From Erythrocercus mccallii (taxonomy: Eukaryota; Chordata; Aves; Passeriformes; Dicruridae), in assembly GCA_013397435.1 (NCBI GenBank), contig VZRG01001499.1, forward strand, positions 62,001 to 126,000: a DNA stretch of 64,000 bases, given 5' to 3'. Positions 1-8,730 of the stretch are shown in pieces. Numbering within the stretch: the stretch's first letter is position 1; each line of letters opens with the position of its first letter. The notes beneath the pieces are model-generated. The model worked only from the letters and a program-made list of their open reading frames with translations, was not told the DNA's origin and did not search any database. A program made the position numbers and the translations under genes.

Positions 1-1782
1 GCGACTCGTGTTTTCAAGCTCTTATCGGCATCAGTATGATGTTCTGCTTTTCTTTTCTGTCATACGGCATCCCGCTCCCCTCCCCTTCCTCCCCTCCCTC
101 TGCCGGCTCCCAGAGGAGGCGACAGACGGTCCTGTAATTTGGTTCCATTCGCTCGACTGGAGCAACACCTGCCCCCCTCTCTGGGGACAGGAGGGTCTCA
201 TCCCAAACCGTGCAAGGAGCCAAAGATGAATCTGAAGCTCACATGCAAATAGAGCCCAGGATAAAACAACACGGCCATTCTGGGCAGGAAAGGCAAAAAT
301 CCGTCACCAGGGGAAGAGGCAGGAAAAACGAAATCGGCTCTGAAGAAATAAATAAGAAGCGCCAGGAGATTGGCTTTTCCTTTTGGGTCGGTTGCTATTG
401 TGGTTATTGATCTGTCCCACCCTGGAGAATAAACTGAGAGTACAGAAAAATAATGGCTGATATTAGAACACATTTATTCACCCTAAAAGAACTGGGTTAA
501 TTGGGTTACAGGATGGCTAGATGGATAGATATGTGAAGAGATAGATAGAATGTCGCTGCTATTTCTTCACAGATATATAATGGAAAAGATCCATTTCTTT
601 GTTGAGTTTCATATACAACATCCTCTTCAGCTTGCCACCCTCCATCTCTCTCTCAAACACACACTCCCTTTGCTACAAATACAGCAAAGATATCAAATCA
701 CATCCAAGACCCTCAGAATTTATCTGCTGGAAATATCAGTGGTCATATCCTACCTGGCTCACACACGTTTTAACACAAACAATAAGACATGACTTTGTGG
801 CTGGGGAGTAATGTGATCCTGAGTACCATGCACTTTGCTGGGCAGTGATGGTCTATGCCTAGAAATCCTTCCTTTTGTATGTGCATACATAATAGCAGCA
901 TAAATTCAAATCTGTATTTTGGAATATTTTGTGCTCGAGATCTTCTAATCTCTTAGGAAACTCTATGATACTCAGATACAGTTCCCCCTTAGCTGTACAG
1001 TCCTGTCAAAACCATTATGTTTATTTGGAGGAGTTACTTTTGGCTTGCTGTCTGTCCTTGTTTGCTGTATCAGGGTCGGGATCTGTTTCCAGGGTTCAGA
1101 TGAATGCATTAGCTGCCCTGCTTCCCAATGATACCATGTGAGTGTGTATTGCACCGTGTCCCTGTGAGTCCATGTAGGCCTGAAAATGTGTCTTAATAGG
1201 TGTTATAACCCGATGTCAGCATGCATTGGATATCCCTTGTACATGGATATCCTAGGTTTATCCGTTAGAACTACTTGCTCTCTGTGAATGCTGAAGGTTT
1301 CCATTCAATGTTTTATATATATTATATAATGTTTAAAATGTTTTATATATTGCATTGCGTTCAGGCCTAAAGTCCCTCTTTTAGTTCAGCTAAAGGTCCA
1401 GAGGCAGTGCTTTGCCTTCTCTGTCTTTGAGTTCACTTTCTTTCGTAGTTTATAGGATGAGCTCCTCTTCAGTTGTGAAAGAAAGGTATCTGAATGTAGC
1501 TAAAATACCAGGAAATATTAACTGTGTCTCTTGCCTGCCCTTTGTTGTAATGGCTGAGTGTGATATAAACTTCCATTCAGAGCTTCCAACCCCATTCCTC
1601 CTATAGTATTCTCATTCAAGGTCATTCATTCCTTTATTGCTGAGGGAATATAGACATAGGCAAACTTTGATTATATAATTAGATTTTATTGCTATCTAAC
1701 CCAGACTTGCAATGAGATGGAGTTAAATTTGTTTATTCATTCTTCATAAATCCAGACTTCAGAGCCCTTAGCCATGCNNNNN

Positions 1783-1820
<38 letters not shown>

Positions 1821-3640
1821 ATAGGCCTTGTAGCTTGTGCATACTACTCAGTTCCTTAAGAATAAAGAAAAAGGTGTGGAATGTGGGAGCAATTCTGTTT
1901 TCAAAGCTCATCAACTGCTAGATGAGAATGAGTTTCCTTCTTGGTGCCAGCAGAAAAAATAGAAGTAGTTGTGGTGATGTTATGGTGGGGACAGGATTTA
2001 AACAAGATGGTGAGTGTATGGAAACAAGATAGGACTTGTAGGAGGAAGCAATTTCTTCCATCAGATAAAACTCGGGAAGAAAAGGACATCTCTTCAGGTC
2101 AAGTGCCCTGACTCTTTTGCAGGTTACACTTGAGATTTGACCCTTTGGATACCACCAGAAGCAAAGCCCTTGCTGCTCTGTGTCTGAGTGCAGACAGGCT
2201 CTCTGTTGTCTCAGGAATGGTATGGAATAGCCCCCAAGATTTTCTGACTTCCTGAGCCTGTTCCCACGCATCTCCACACTGTACTCTTCTTTGCTCACAG
2301 CCCAGGAGCCTCTCTGGCTTATCACTTGGGCACAGGATCACATGGCTGGGAACCTGAGACTCGAGCATTATCTCAACCTGTGCCTCTGACGTGCCTCTGT
2401 GTGAGACCCCCAGAAGGAAAAGTGAGGCCAGGAGGAATGTGGGGTTCACACCTACAACTGCCATCATTCTTTACAATCAGGTGTTGCAGAACACTCTGTT
2501 CCCCTAAAACATGCATTCCCAATGGTCAAGAAGGAAATAATATGCTTATGTTTTTATTAACTAAGCCCTCCCAAATGCTGATAGCATGAAGGCTTTTTGA
2601 ATGGCAGGATTTCTAATATCACTCAGGCAAGTATACCAAACTCAACACAGCGCCCTGATATTGAATCAAAAAATCAAAACTGTCCCAAAAGTAGCCAGCT
2701 CCAAAGTTGTTGGAGTTATTTCAGCCCTGAAATACAGGATTTGATACCTCTGCATTGAACTACCAAACCAGTGTGTGCTCCCTTGGGACACGGCAAGCAT
2801 GTATTTGTAGGAGATGGAATTAACAGTCTCTCTGACAGGTTTTCTGCATGGAGCTTTTCATCTGGTCAAGACTACACTTAATTAAATCACTGTGCAAAGT
2901 GTCAGCCATAAAAATGGGGTGGAGGGGAAGGTTTTATCTCTCCAGCAAGTAAGAATGGAGGATGAAGCCACCAGAGTCAATGGCAGTATTCAAATTATAG
3001 GTAAAATTAACCCTTTGTGGTAAACAAGGAAAGGGTTTAATAAATGAGATGGTCTCACATTACTGGGGTAATAACCTCTCTGCCATTGAGTCTGTATCTG
3101 TTCCATGTTTCAAATGACGAGATTTGCTAATGAAGCCTTATATAGAAGATTATGGTTGAGGTTTTCTAAAGAAGGGAAAGGGCACAAGGTTCTTCCTTGC
3201 TTTCAGTAGAATAAGACCTGGCCAGAGAGGGATCAAAGCTAAATTTAAACCAGAGAAAGAAAACCCAGTGCACTCAGGCGGGACACAACACATACACTTG
3301 GGTGGCAAAGACAGACATTTCAAACAGTGAGGCAGCAAAACAGGTGCTTGCAAGCATCAGATTGGATTGTACAGCTTGAACTTTGGAACATGTGACCAGA
3401 TGCCAGTCATGATGAGACTGGAAGAAAGTGACAGCAAGGGTCTTGCGTCTCCTTTGCTTTTGGGCAGGGCAGCCAGCTGAGAGCAGCTGGAGCAGGAGAG
3501 CTGTGGTGGAGGGACTGCAGCCCGAGTCTCTCTAGGAAGAGGCAGGTAACCTGTTGAAGCTTCCCATGCACGACTTAAGAAGCCTTTGAATCCTTATTCA
3601 TAAAGATATCTCATGTCTGTCTTACAGAAGGACCAACAGG
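1..3640. other. Intergenic DNA downstream of NHLH2
   Basis: No gene is supported here. Open frames are short and overlapping and resemble no family I recognise. In mammals CASQ2 lies on this side of NHLH2, but no calsequestrin-like exon is visible. The first 430 bases are more CpG-containing and complex than the following 3 kb and include an octamer-like ATGCAAAT at 243-250, so they could be a regulatory element; that is inference only. A short N gap with a poly-T run interrupts the segment near 1.78 kb, and a small AT-rich tandem duplication lies around 1306-1350. Confidence 0.6.
1778..1818. other. 5-base assembly gap followed by 36 T
   Basis: Five N (1778-1782) are followed directly by an uninterrupted run of 36 T (1783-1818). 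The sequence therefore stops inside a homopolymer and the true length of the run is unknown. The T run could be the A-tail of a retroposed copy on the minus strand, but no recognisable body is attached. Confidence 0.95.
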
Positions 3641-3665
3641 GAAAAATAATTAGAAAAAAACAGCT

Positions 3666-3684
3666 TTTATTTGATACTTTTATT
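3666..3684 (-). terminator. NHLH2: Polyadenylation signals of NHLH2 (predicted)
   Basis: The plus strand has TTTATT at 3666-3671 and 3679-3684, which read as two AATAAA hexamers on the minus strand. On the minus strand, a T-rich stretch and then a GT-rich stretch follow at about 3620-3660, as expected for a cleavage/polyadenylation site. I saw no other canonical AATAAA on the minus strand between the NHLH2 stop and this point. Confidence 0.6.
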
Positions 3685-3968
3685 TATATGCAAAACAGCT
3701 CACCATTCATGAGAGATATGAAAAACGCATCAGATAGAAACCAGATTTATCTATTTTCACTACAAAATATTGCATTATATAAAGCAACATAGACACACAA
3801 AAAAACCCTGAAAAAGACTAAAATCTTTGGATAGCAGATGTGGTTTTTTTTTCTTCTTCTCTTTTATCCCTAAAATGCGCTTCTTGTTTTAAGAGATTCA
3901 CAGCAAAGAACATGAAACATTTTCAGGTTATAGAATTTTTTTGGTTGTCACAAAGGAAAGCAGTCCTG

Positions 3969-4106
3969 GATTTACTTTTCTTTCTTTTTTTTTTTCTTTT
4001 TTTTTTAGGAAAAAATGTCCTTTCCTAAAAATATACCACACACATACACACCCACGCTCACTCCCACACACATGCATGTATACACACACGCACATATACA
4101 CCCACA
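3969..4106. repeat. T-rich tract and imperfect (CA)n microsatellite
   Basis: A T-rich run at about 3969-4006 is followed by an interrupted CA/TA repeat at about 4036-4105. Both fall within the predicted NHLH2 3' UTR, so the mRNA would contain a UG-rich stretch and an A-rich stretch. Confidence 0.85.
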
Positions 4107-4838
4107 AAGAAACTACTTCCCTTATAAACGATTTGCAAAGTACTTTTCAGACGCAACTATAGATCAGAATAACAACAAGTTTTAAAAAAAAACAAACCTC
4201 TCCTAGTTAAGTGCTAGTGGTTGTTGATCCCACACAAGGAAAGAAAGAAAAAAGGTCAAGAGCAAATGCCTTGATATATATAAAATATACTTATAAACAG
4301 GGAGGGAGGGAAGGTTTGTGGTACACAAGTGCAATATAATTGGAGGGGAAAAATAAATTAAAAAGAAAAGGAAATGAACACCGTATTGATCCCAACAAAC
4401 ACTCATAAGTCAAACATAATATTCCACAGGAGAAAGTGTAAACACCCGACTATAGAAACCAATTGGCACGAAGTATCCAAAGTAAAATTGCCACCACTCT
4501 GAAAAATAAATAAATCTTGAAAAAAATAAATTGTCAACTCCTTCTACCATAAATAAAAAATAGTTATTTTTAACTGCACCCATGGGTCACACGTTTAAGG
4601 TCACAAGTAGATGTTTTTGGATATATATAAAGGGGCACTTGACAGCCTGAAGAGACAATCCGGTTTTACACTTCTCTTCGTAAAGCGGGCTCTCGATCGG
4701 TCGGGAGCCCTCCGGGGGGGAGCACAAGCAGCGGGGACCCCCCGCCCCGCCGCCCGCCCCGGGGAAGGCGCTGCCCGCCGCGGCCGGACCCGGGGCGGCG
4801 GGACTGGGGGTCCCGGGGCTCCGGGCGTCTGTCGGGCG

Positions 4839-5270
4839 CTACACGTCCAGCACGTGGTTGAGATAGGAGATGTAGCAGATGGCGAGGCGCAGGATCTCGA
4901 TCTTGGAGAGCTTCTTGTCGGGGGGCAGGGTGGGCAGCAGCTTGCGCAGCTCGGCGAAGGCCAGGTTGAAGGCCTCCACGCGGATCCGCTCACGCGTGGC
5001 GTGGGCCGAGCGGTACTTGGCCGTGGCGCGGCGCCGCCGGCGCTTCTCCTCCCGGCTCAGCGGCGGCGGGTGCAGCCCGGGCCGGCCCCCGCCGCGGCCC
5101 TCCCCGCCGCCGCCGCCGCCCCGGCCCTCGCCGCCGCCGCCCTCGGCGGGCTCCGGGTCGGAGACGCAGCAGCTGAGCGCTTGGGCGTCCGCGCCGCCCA
5201 GGGACTCCGGGTCGGAAGGTGCCGAGGAGGGGTGGTCGGAGTCGGCAGCTTGGTCCGGGCTAAGCATCAT
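4839..5270 (-). CDS. NHLH2: NHLH2 (HEN2/NSCL2) neuronal bHLH transcription factor
   Basis: Complete 143-residue protein in one exon, running from tandem ATG codons at 5270 to TAG at 4839-4841. The N-terminus MMLSPDQAADSDHPSS is the NHLH2 signature and separates it from NHLH1. A glycine/glutamate/arginine linker covers about residues 43-63. A basic stretch (LSREEKRRRRRATAKYR, 71-87) leads into the bHLH: the basic region includes RERIR at 93-97 with E-box-contacting Glu94, helix 1 is about 98-112, the loop about 113-120, and helix 2 about 121-141, ending at NHVLDV as in vertebrate orthologs. The family binds E-boxes as dimers in the nucleus and acts in neuronal differentiation, including hypothalamic and GnRH neurons. 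Human NHLH2 is about 135 residues, so the length fits apart from an expanded glycine linker. Synteny with SLC22A15 agrees. No frameshift or missing key residue is seen. Confidence 0.97.
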   Translation of the reverse strand: MMLSPDQAADSDHPSSAPSDPESLGGADAQALSCCVSDPEPAEGGGGEGRGGGGGGEGRGGGRPGLHPPPLSREEKRRRRRATAKYRSAHATRERIRVEAFNLAFAELRKLLPTLPPDKKLSKIEILRLAICYISYLNHVLDV

Positions 5271-5480
5271 CTTGGAGGGGGCGGAGGAGCCTTCCCGAGA
5301 CAGAGAAGCAGAGAGAGCGGGTCAGGGCCCCGGCCCCGGGATACAGGGGCAAGGCGGGGAGCAGGGACACGGGCAGGGACATGAGGGACATGCCGGCCCC
5401 CGCGCCCTGCCCCCGGCGCCGGGACCGCCCGACCGGGGCGGGGGGAGAGCCGCGTGGACGAGTCGCGGCTCCTTCAGGGA
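5271..5480 (-). other. NHLH2: NHLH2 5' UTR / possible splice acceptor region
   Basis: Immediately upstream of the start codon, the minus strand is pyrimidine-rich with two AG dinucleotides: one abutting the ATG (CCCCTCCAAG then ATGATG) and one 20 bases further up (TCTCTGTCTCGGGAAG). Either could be the acceptor joining an upstream non-coding exon to the coding exon, as is typical for NHLH genes. Unspliced 5' UTR is the alternative. Transcript data are needed to choose. Confidence 0.4.
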
Positions 5481-7479
5481 GTACTAATGAGAGCAATATC
5501 GGGGATAAACGATACCCCGTCATTAAACGATCCCATCCCCCGTTATCCCTTTGAAGCTTCAGCTTCAGCGGCATATACACTTCCTGCCGTTATTCCTTGC
5601 GCTTCCTTGGGTGTTGAAACAGGCACAGAGAGAAAAAGAGGATTTTTTTTTTTTTCAAGCAAGCTAATATCCAGTGTTTCAATATTATGGTGATTCCCCC
5701 CCGCCACCCACCTGCTCCCTTCCAGGCCCCCAATTTTAATATTGTCCTTTCTGGCCTGCCAGTCTCTGCTTAGCCGTTTCTCTTTCGGCAACGCTCTATG
5801 GGATCCAGGCTACAGACATGATACTTTTAAATACACAGCTCAAGGCTCCACAAATATAACAAGGCCAGTGGGGAGATTTATTTCCCCAATCCCTATGGGA
5901 TTCGATGTATCTGCTAGATTCCCTCCGCTCTTTTCTCTGTGTTCCTTCTTTTTTTCTTTTCTTAGCTTTTCCTTTCCTGCTGCTAATCGTGCAGATAGCG
6001 ATTTGCTAGCGATCAAATGGGAATGTTTGGAGAGTTTCCGTTTCCTAAGCGTGGGATTCAAAAAGAAACAAAACCCCAAAGCAGAAGCCGAACTTTTCCA
6101 TCCCTTTAAATTTTCCCTCCTCTCCCCTCCCTGCGCGAAAAGAGGGGGAGGCTAAATAAATAAATAAATAAATGCGGACGTGCCTTTCAAAAGAAAATTG
6201 AATCGTATCTTCTTGCGGCCTCACAGAGCACCATCTGTCATGTAGACAGCAATACAAATCCGAGCGCGTCCGTGGACATGCCGGCATGTAATAAAACAAT
6301 ACATCAGGCAACTAGTGAATAACCTTGGACACAAATGTGTGTGTGTGTGCAGCTGGGGTGTCGAGCGAGGTGGGGAGCGAGCCCGATGGAGGAGGGAACA
6401 TCGCATCCTCCCCCCGAATTAAGACTGTAAAGTATTTCCACATAAAGTTTCCAGGGAAAGTCCTAGTCGGGCCTCAGATCCGGTTGGGAAAAATAAACTG
6501 TTGTTATTGTTGTTGTTAACAATAACAGTAATAACAACCACACGGGCAGGGGGAATTCTTCCCAGGCAGGGCTAAAGCCAAGCCTCCCCCAGAGGGGAGA
6601 GACGCGGGGCACGCGTGGCTCCGCCGGGGGCCGAGGCTCAGCGCTCCCCGGGGTGCGCAGGGAGCCAGGACCGGGGAGTGGGAGAGAAGAGCGCTTCCTT
6701 CCCTGGGAAAGGGCCGTCTCTTGCCAGAAACGCTTCCTCTTCGATTTTTAATAAGGAGCGTTAATCAGGCCCACAAGGCAGGGGTAGGGGAAAAAAATCA
6801 TTAGCGCGCAAGTCAGGTATCAGTGATCTCGTGGGGCAAAAAGATAAAGAGGAAAGGTTTAAAATCACCTTTCAACCGGCATCCAAGCGAAGGGGCTTAT
6901 GCAAAAAGCACGCTAGAGAGGCAGGATTTGCAGGGTGGTTGTACGAAAACGGGCAATTAAAGCGGTGGTTCCCGAAGAAAGTTGCTTAGAGGTTTCTCTA
7001 AGGTGCGTGTTGAATTTTTCGCTTTGATTTGGATTTATCTGTACGGTGGGGTTTGGGGAGCTGATCCAGAAAGAGGCTTTCCCCCCTCTCCCCCTTTTTA
7101 AAAAAATTATTATTACAATAAACTCATGCCCCGTGCTACCTGCAAAAGGGAAGGATATTGTTAAGGCTGCTTACCTCGGTGCAATCGTTTGGATAGCCTC
7201 TTTCTCCAGGTCCCCTCGCCCCCTCGGCGATTCCTTTACAGTTCAAATGACCCTCCGGGAGCGGAGCATGGAAAAATTAAAAAATCAAAATCAAATAAAA
7301 TTAATTACGAGCAAAAAAGTGTCCTGCTCGAATGAGGAAAGGCAGATCTCATCCCTCGCCGCGGCCTCCAGCGCTCCAGAGATGGGAGATGTTATACTGT
7401 CGTGTTTGTTTGCGTAGTATAAAAAGCAACTTAAGTTACTTACGATGCATCAGGGGAGAAAAAGCGTTTCCCCATCAAA
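5481..7479 (-). other. NHLH2: NHLH2 proximal upstream / putative first intron
   Basis: No coding sequence is seen. The stretch lies between the coding exon and the upstream CpG island and is mixed in composition, with many CpGs scattered in AT-rich DNA, which is typical of conserved promoter or intron DNA in developmental genes. It holds a (TAAA)n run at 6153-6173, a short (TG)n at 6335-6349, an inverted SOX-like repeat at 6500-6538, a NF-kB/STAT-like site at 6448-6463, and strong minus-strand donor-like sequences GAG|GTAAGC (intron from 7174) and ATC|GTAAGT (intron from 7443). Those donors make it plausible that much of this is the NHLH2 first intron. Confidence 0.4.
6500..6538. repeat. Imperfect inverted repeat with SOX-like motifs
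   Basis: TTGTTATTGTTGTTGTT is followed immediately by AACAATAACA and GTAATAACAA, forming an imperfect palindrome centred on GTTAAC. The arms contain ATTGTT/AACAAT, the SOX HMG-box core, in both orientations. Binding is inference; the arrangement is seen directly. Confidence 0.6.
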
Positions 7480-7840
7480 GTCCTCCTCCGCCCGTTTGTC
7501 CGGGGCAGCGGCTGCAGAGCACCGGCGGCTTCGGCCGGTCGGTTTTAGAGGAGGAAAGTGCCCTCTCCCCCGCTTTTCTTCCTCCTCTTCCCCGACCGCG
7601 ATAAATAACAAAAGGGATGCGGCGACAGCACCGGCACCGTCCGGGATTATTCCCTCTCTCCCGCCCCCTCAGCCTCTCCTTCCCTGCGGCAGCCCCGCCG
7701 CTCCCGGGCCGGGCCGGGCGCGGGGCCCGGGGCGCGGAGCCCGGAGCCCGGAGCGCGGAGCCCGGCGCGGCGCTGCCGGCTTTGTTCCGCCGCGGCCCGA
7801 CGCACAGGCACGCCGCGGGTCGGGGTAACAATGCGTCGCT
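7480..7840 (-). promoter_or_regulatory. NHLH2: Upstream CpG island, probable NHLH2 promoter
   Basis: A sharply bounded GC- and CpG-rich block with repeated CCGGAGC-type runs lies 2.2-2.6 kb upstream of the NHLH2 start. It is followed on its NHLH2 side by good minus-strand splice donors at 7443 and 7174. Human NHLH2 has 5' non-coding exon(s) a few kilobases upstream, so this island is the best candidate for the transcription start and first exon. No minus-strand TATA box is apparent. The short frames inside it are composition artefacts. Confidence 0.5.
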
Positions 7841-8730
7841 CCCTCCTTTCTTCTCTATTCTTTTTTTTGGGGGGGGAGGGTGGGGGGTTGTAACGTGAGG
7901 TTTTGTTAATTCACCGGTCCGGTGGAGAGGGGCAGGAGCGGGGGAGACGCCGTCGGAAAATGAATGTTTGATTTAGTTCTTCTGGTCCTTCAAGAACTGG
8001 CGAGGGGAGGAAAAAAAGGATAAACGAAACCCCCATCCGTCCCTGAGCTTCCTAACTCCTCCTGCATCTTTCGAGTGAAAAATAAAGGAAAATAAGCGAA
8101 CGCTGAAAAAAAACCAAAACGAAATAAACGCGAATCTCGGCGCGGGTTCGGAGCGGCTGCGAGAGATAACGGCGGTGCAGGACAAGGTACGCTCACATGC
8201 ACAAAAAGAAAGTGCAGTTCCTCCTCCCACCCCTCCCGGAGTGGCAAAGAAGCCAAGGAGGGGTGCGGAAGGTGGCAGGGGCGAGACAGACAGACGGAGC
8301 AGAGATGCGTGTGGATCCACTTCTGGTACCGAAGGGTTTCGCCTCGAGATGGTCGGAAGAGATAAAGGCTCGGAGAAAAGGGGGCGGCATTTTTTCCCTC
8401 TTAAATTGGTATTTAATGGGAAAGCCTATTGGACAGAAACCTGGACACGAGTCACTTAATTGGACTTGACATCTGTCACAGTGTGGGAGTTTTCACAGCC
8501 CAAATATTTTCAGCAGATCAGATTCTCGCTGAATCTGTGCCACAAATTATAACAGTCGAGAGCAGCCCATGATATAAACCCTAGCCTCTGGATATACAGT
8601 CTCTAGCCATGCTCGCTCCCACTGCTGTCGTCTCCCCCCGCCCAAATATTGGATACCCACTGATCTAGAAAAACACCGCTGGCATTTCACATGTAAGCTA
8701 ATAAATAAGCTTTAAACATCAATTTGCATC
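7841..8730. promoter_or_regulatory. Candidate distal promoter / enhancer of NHLH2
   Basis: The block is complex, free of recognisable repeats, and mixes CpGs with AT-rich homeodomain-like words. It has a G-rich run at 7869-7887, CCTATTGG (inverted CCAAT) at about 8425-8432, CTTAATTGG at about 8455-8463, and the palindrome TGACATCTGTCA at 8467-8478, which combines two MEIS/TGIF half-sites with a CATCTG E-box. This motif density next to a neuronal bHLH gene suggests a regulatory element. Cross-species conservation has not been checked. Confidence 0.35.

Larger units (their letters stand above)
3645..4838 (-). other. NHLH2: NHLH2 3' untranslated region (predicted)
   Basis: On the minus strand this follows directly from the NHLH2 stop codon and ends at a pair of AATAAA signals near 3666-3684, giving a 3' UTR of roughly 1.2 kb. 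That is reasonable for a short neuronal transcription-factor mRNA. The distal 1 kb is AT-rich, with a (CA)n tract and T-rich tracts on the plus strand; the first 150 bases after the stop remain very GC-rich. The exact cleavage point is not known. RNA reads would settle whether the whole stretch is transcribed. Confidence 0.6.
4680..5480. promoter_or_regulatory. NHLH2: CpG island over NHLH2 coding exon
   Basis: Very GC- and CpG-rich sequence spans the end of the 3' UTR, the whole coding exon and about 200 bases upstream of the start codon. Composition changes abruptly at both edges to AT-leaning DNA. CpG islands over the bodies of developmental transcription-factor genes are commonly Polycomb targets; that role is inferred from gene class. 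The island also keeps antisense frames open, which explains the long overlapping open frames on the opposite strand. Confidence 0.8.

Noticed and set aside
1..3640. Possible CASQ2 exons expected on this side from mammalian synteny
   Set aside because: No acidic calsequestrin-like frame is visible; the neighbour probably lies outside the window.
4611..5487. 257- and 202-codon plus-strand frames over NHLH2
   Set aside because: They are antisense shadows of the GC-rich NHLH2 exon, rich in Ala/Arg/Gly/Pro; the minus frame carries the clear bHLH.
7445..7898. Overlapping Arg/Pro-rich frames of 90-127 codons on both strands
   Set aside because: They are products of CpG-island composition with no domain; the region is better read as promoter or 5' UTR.
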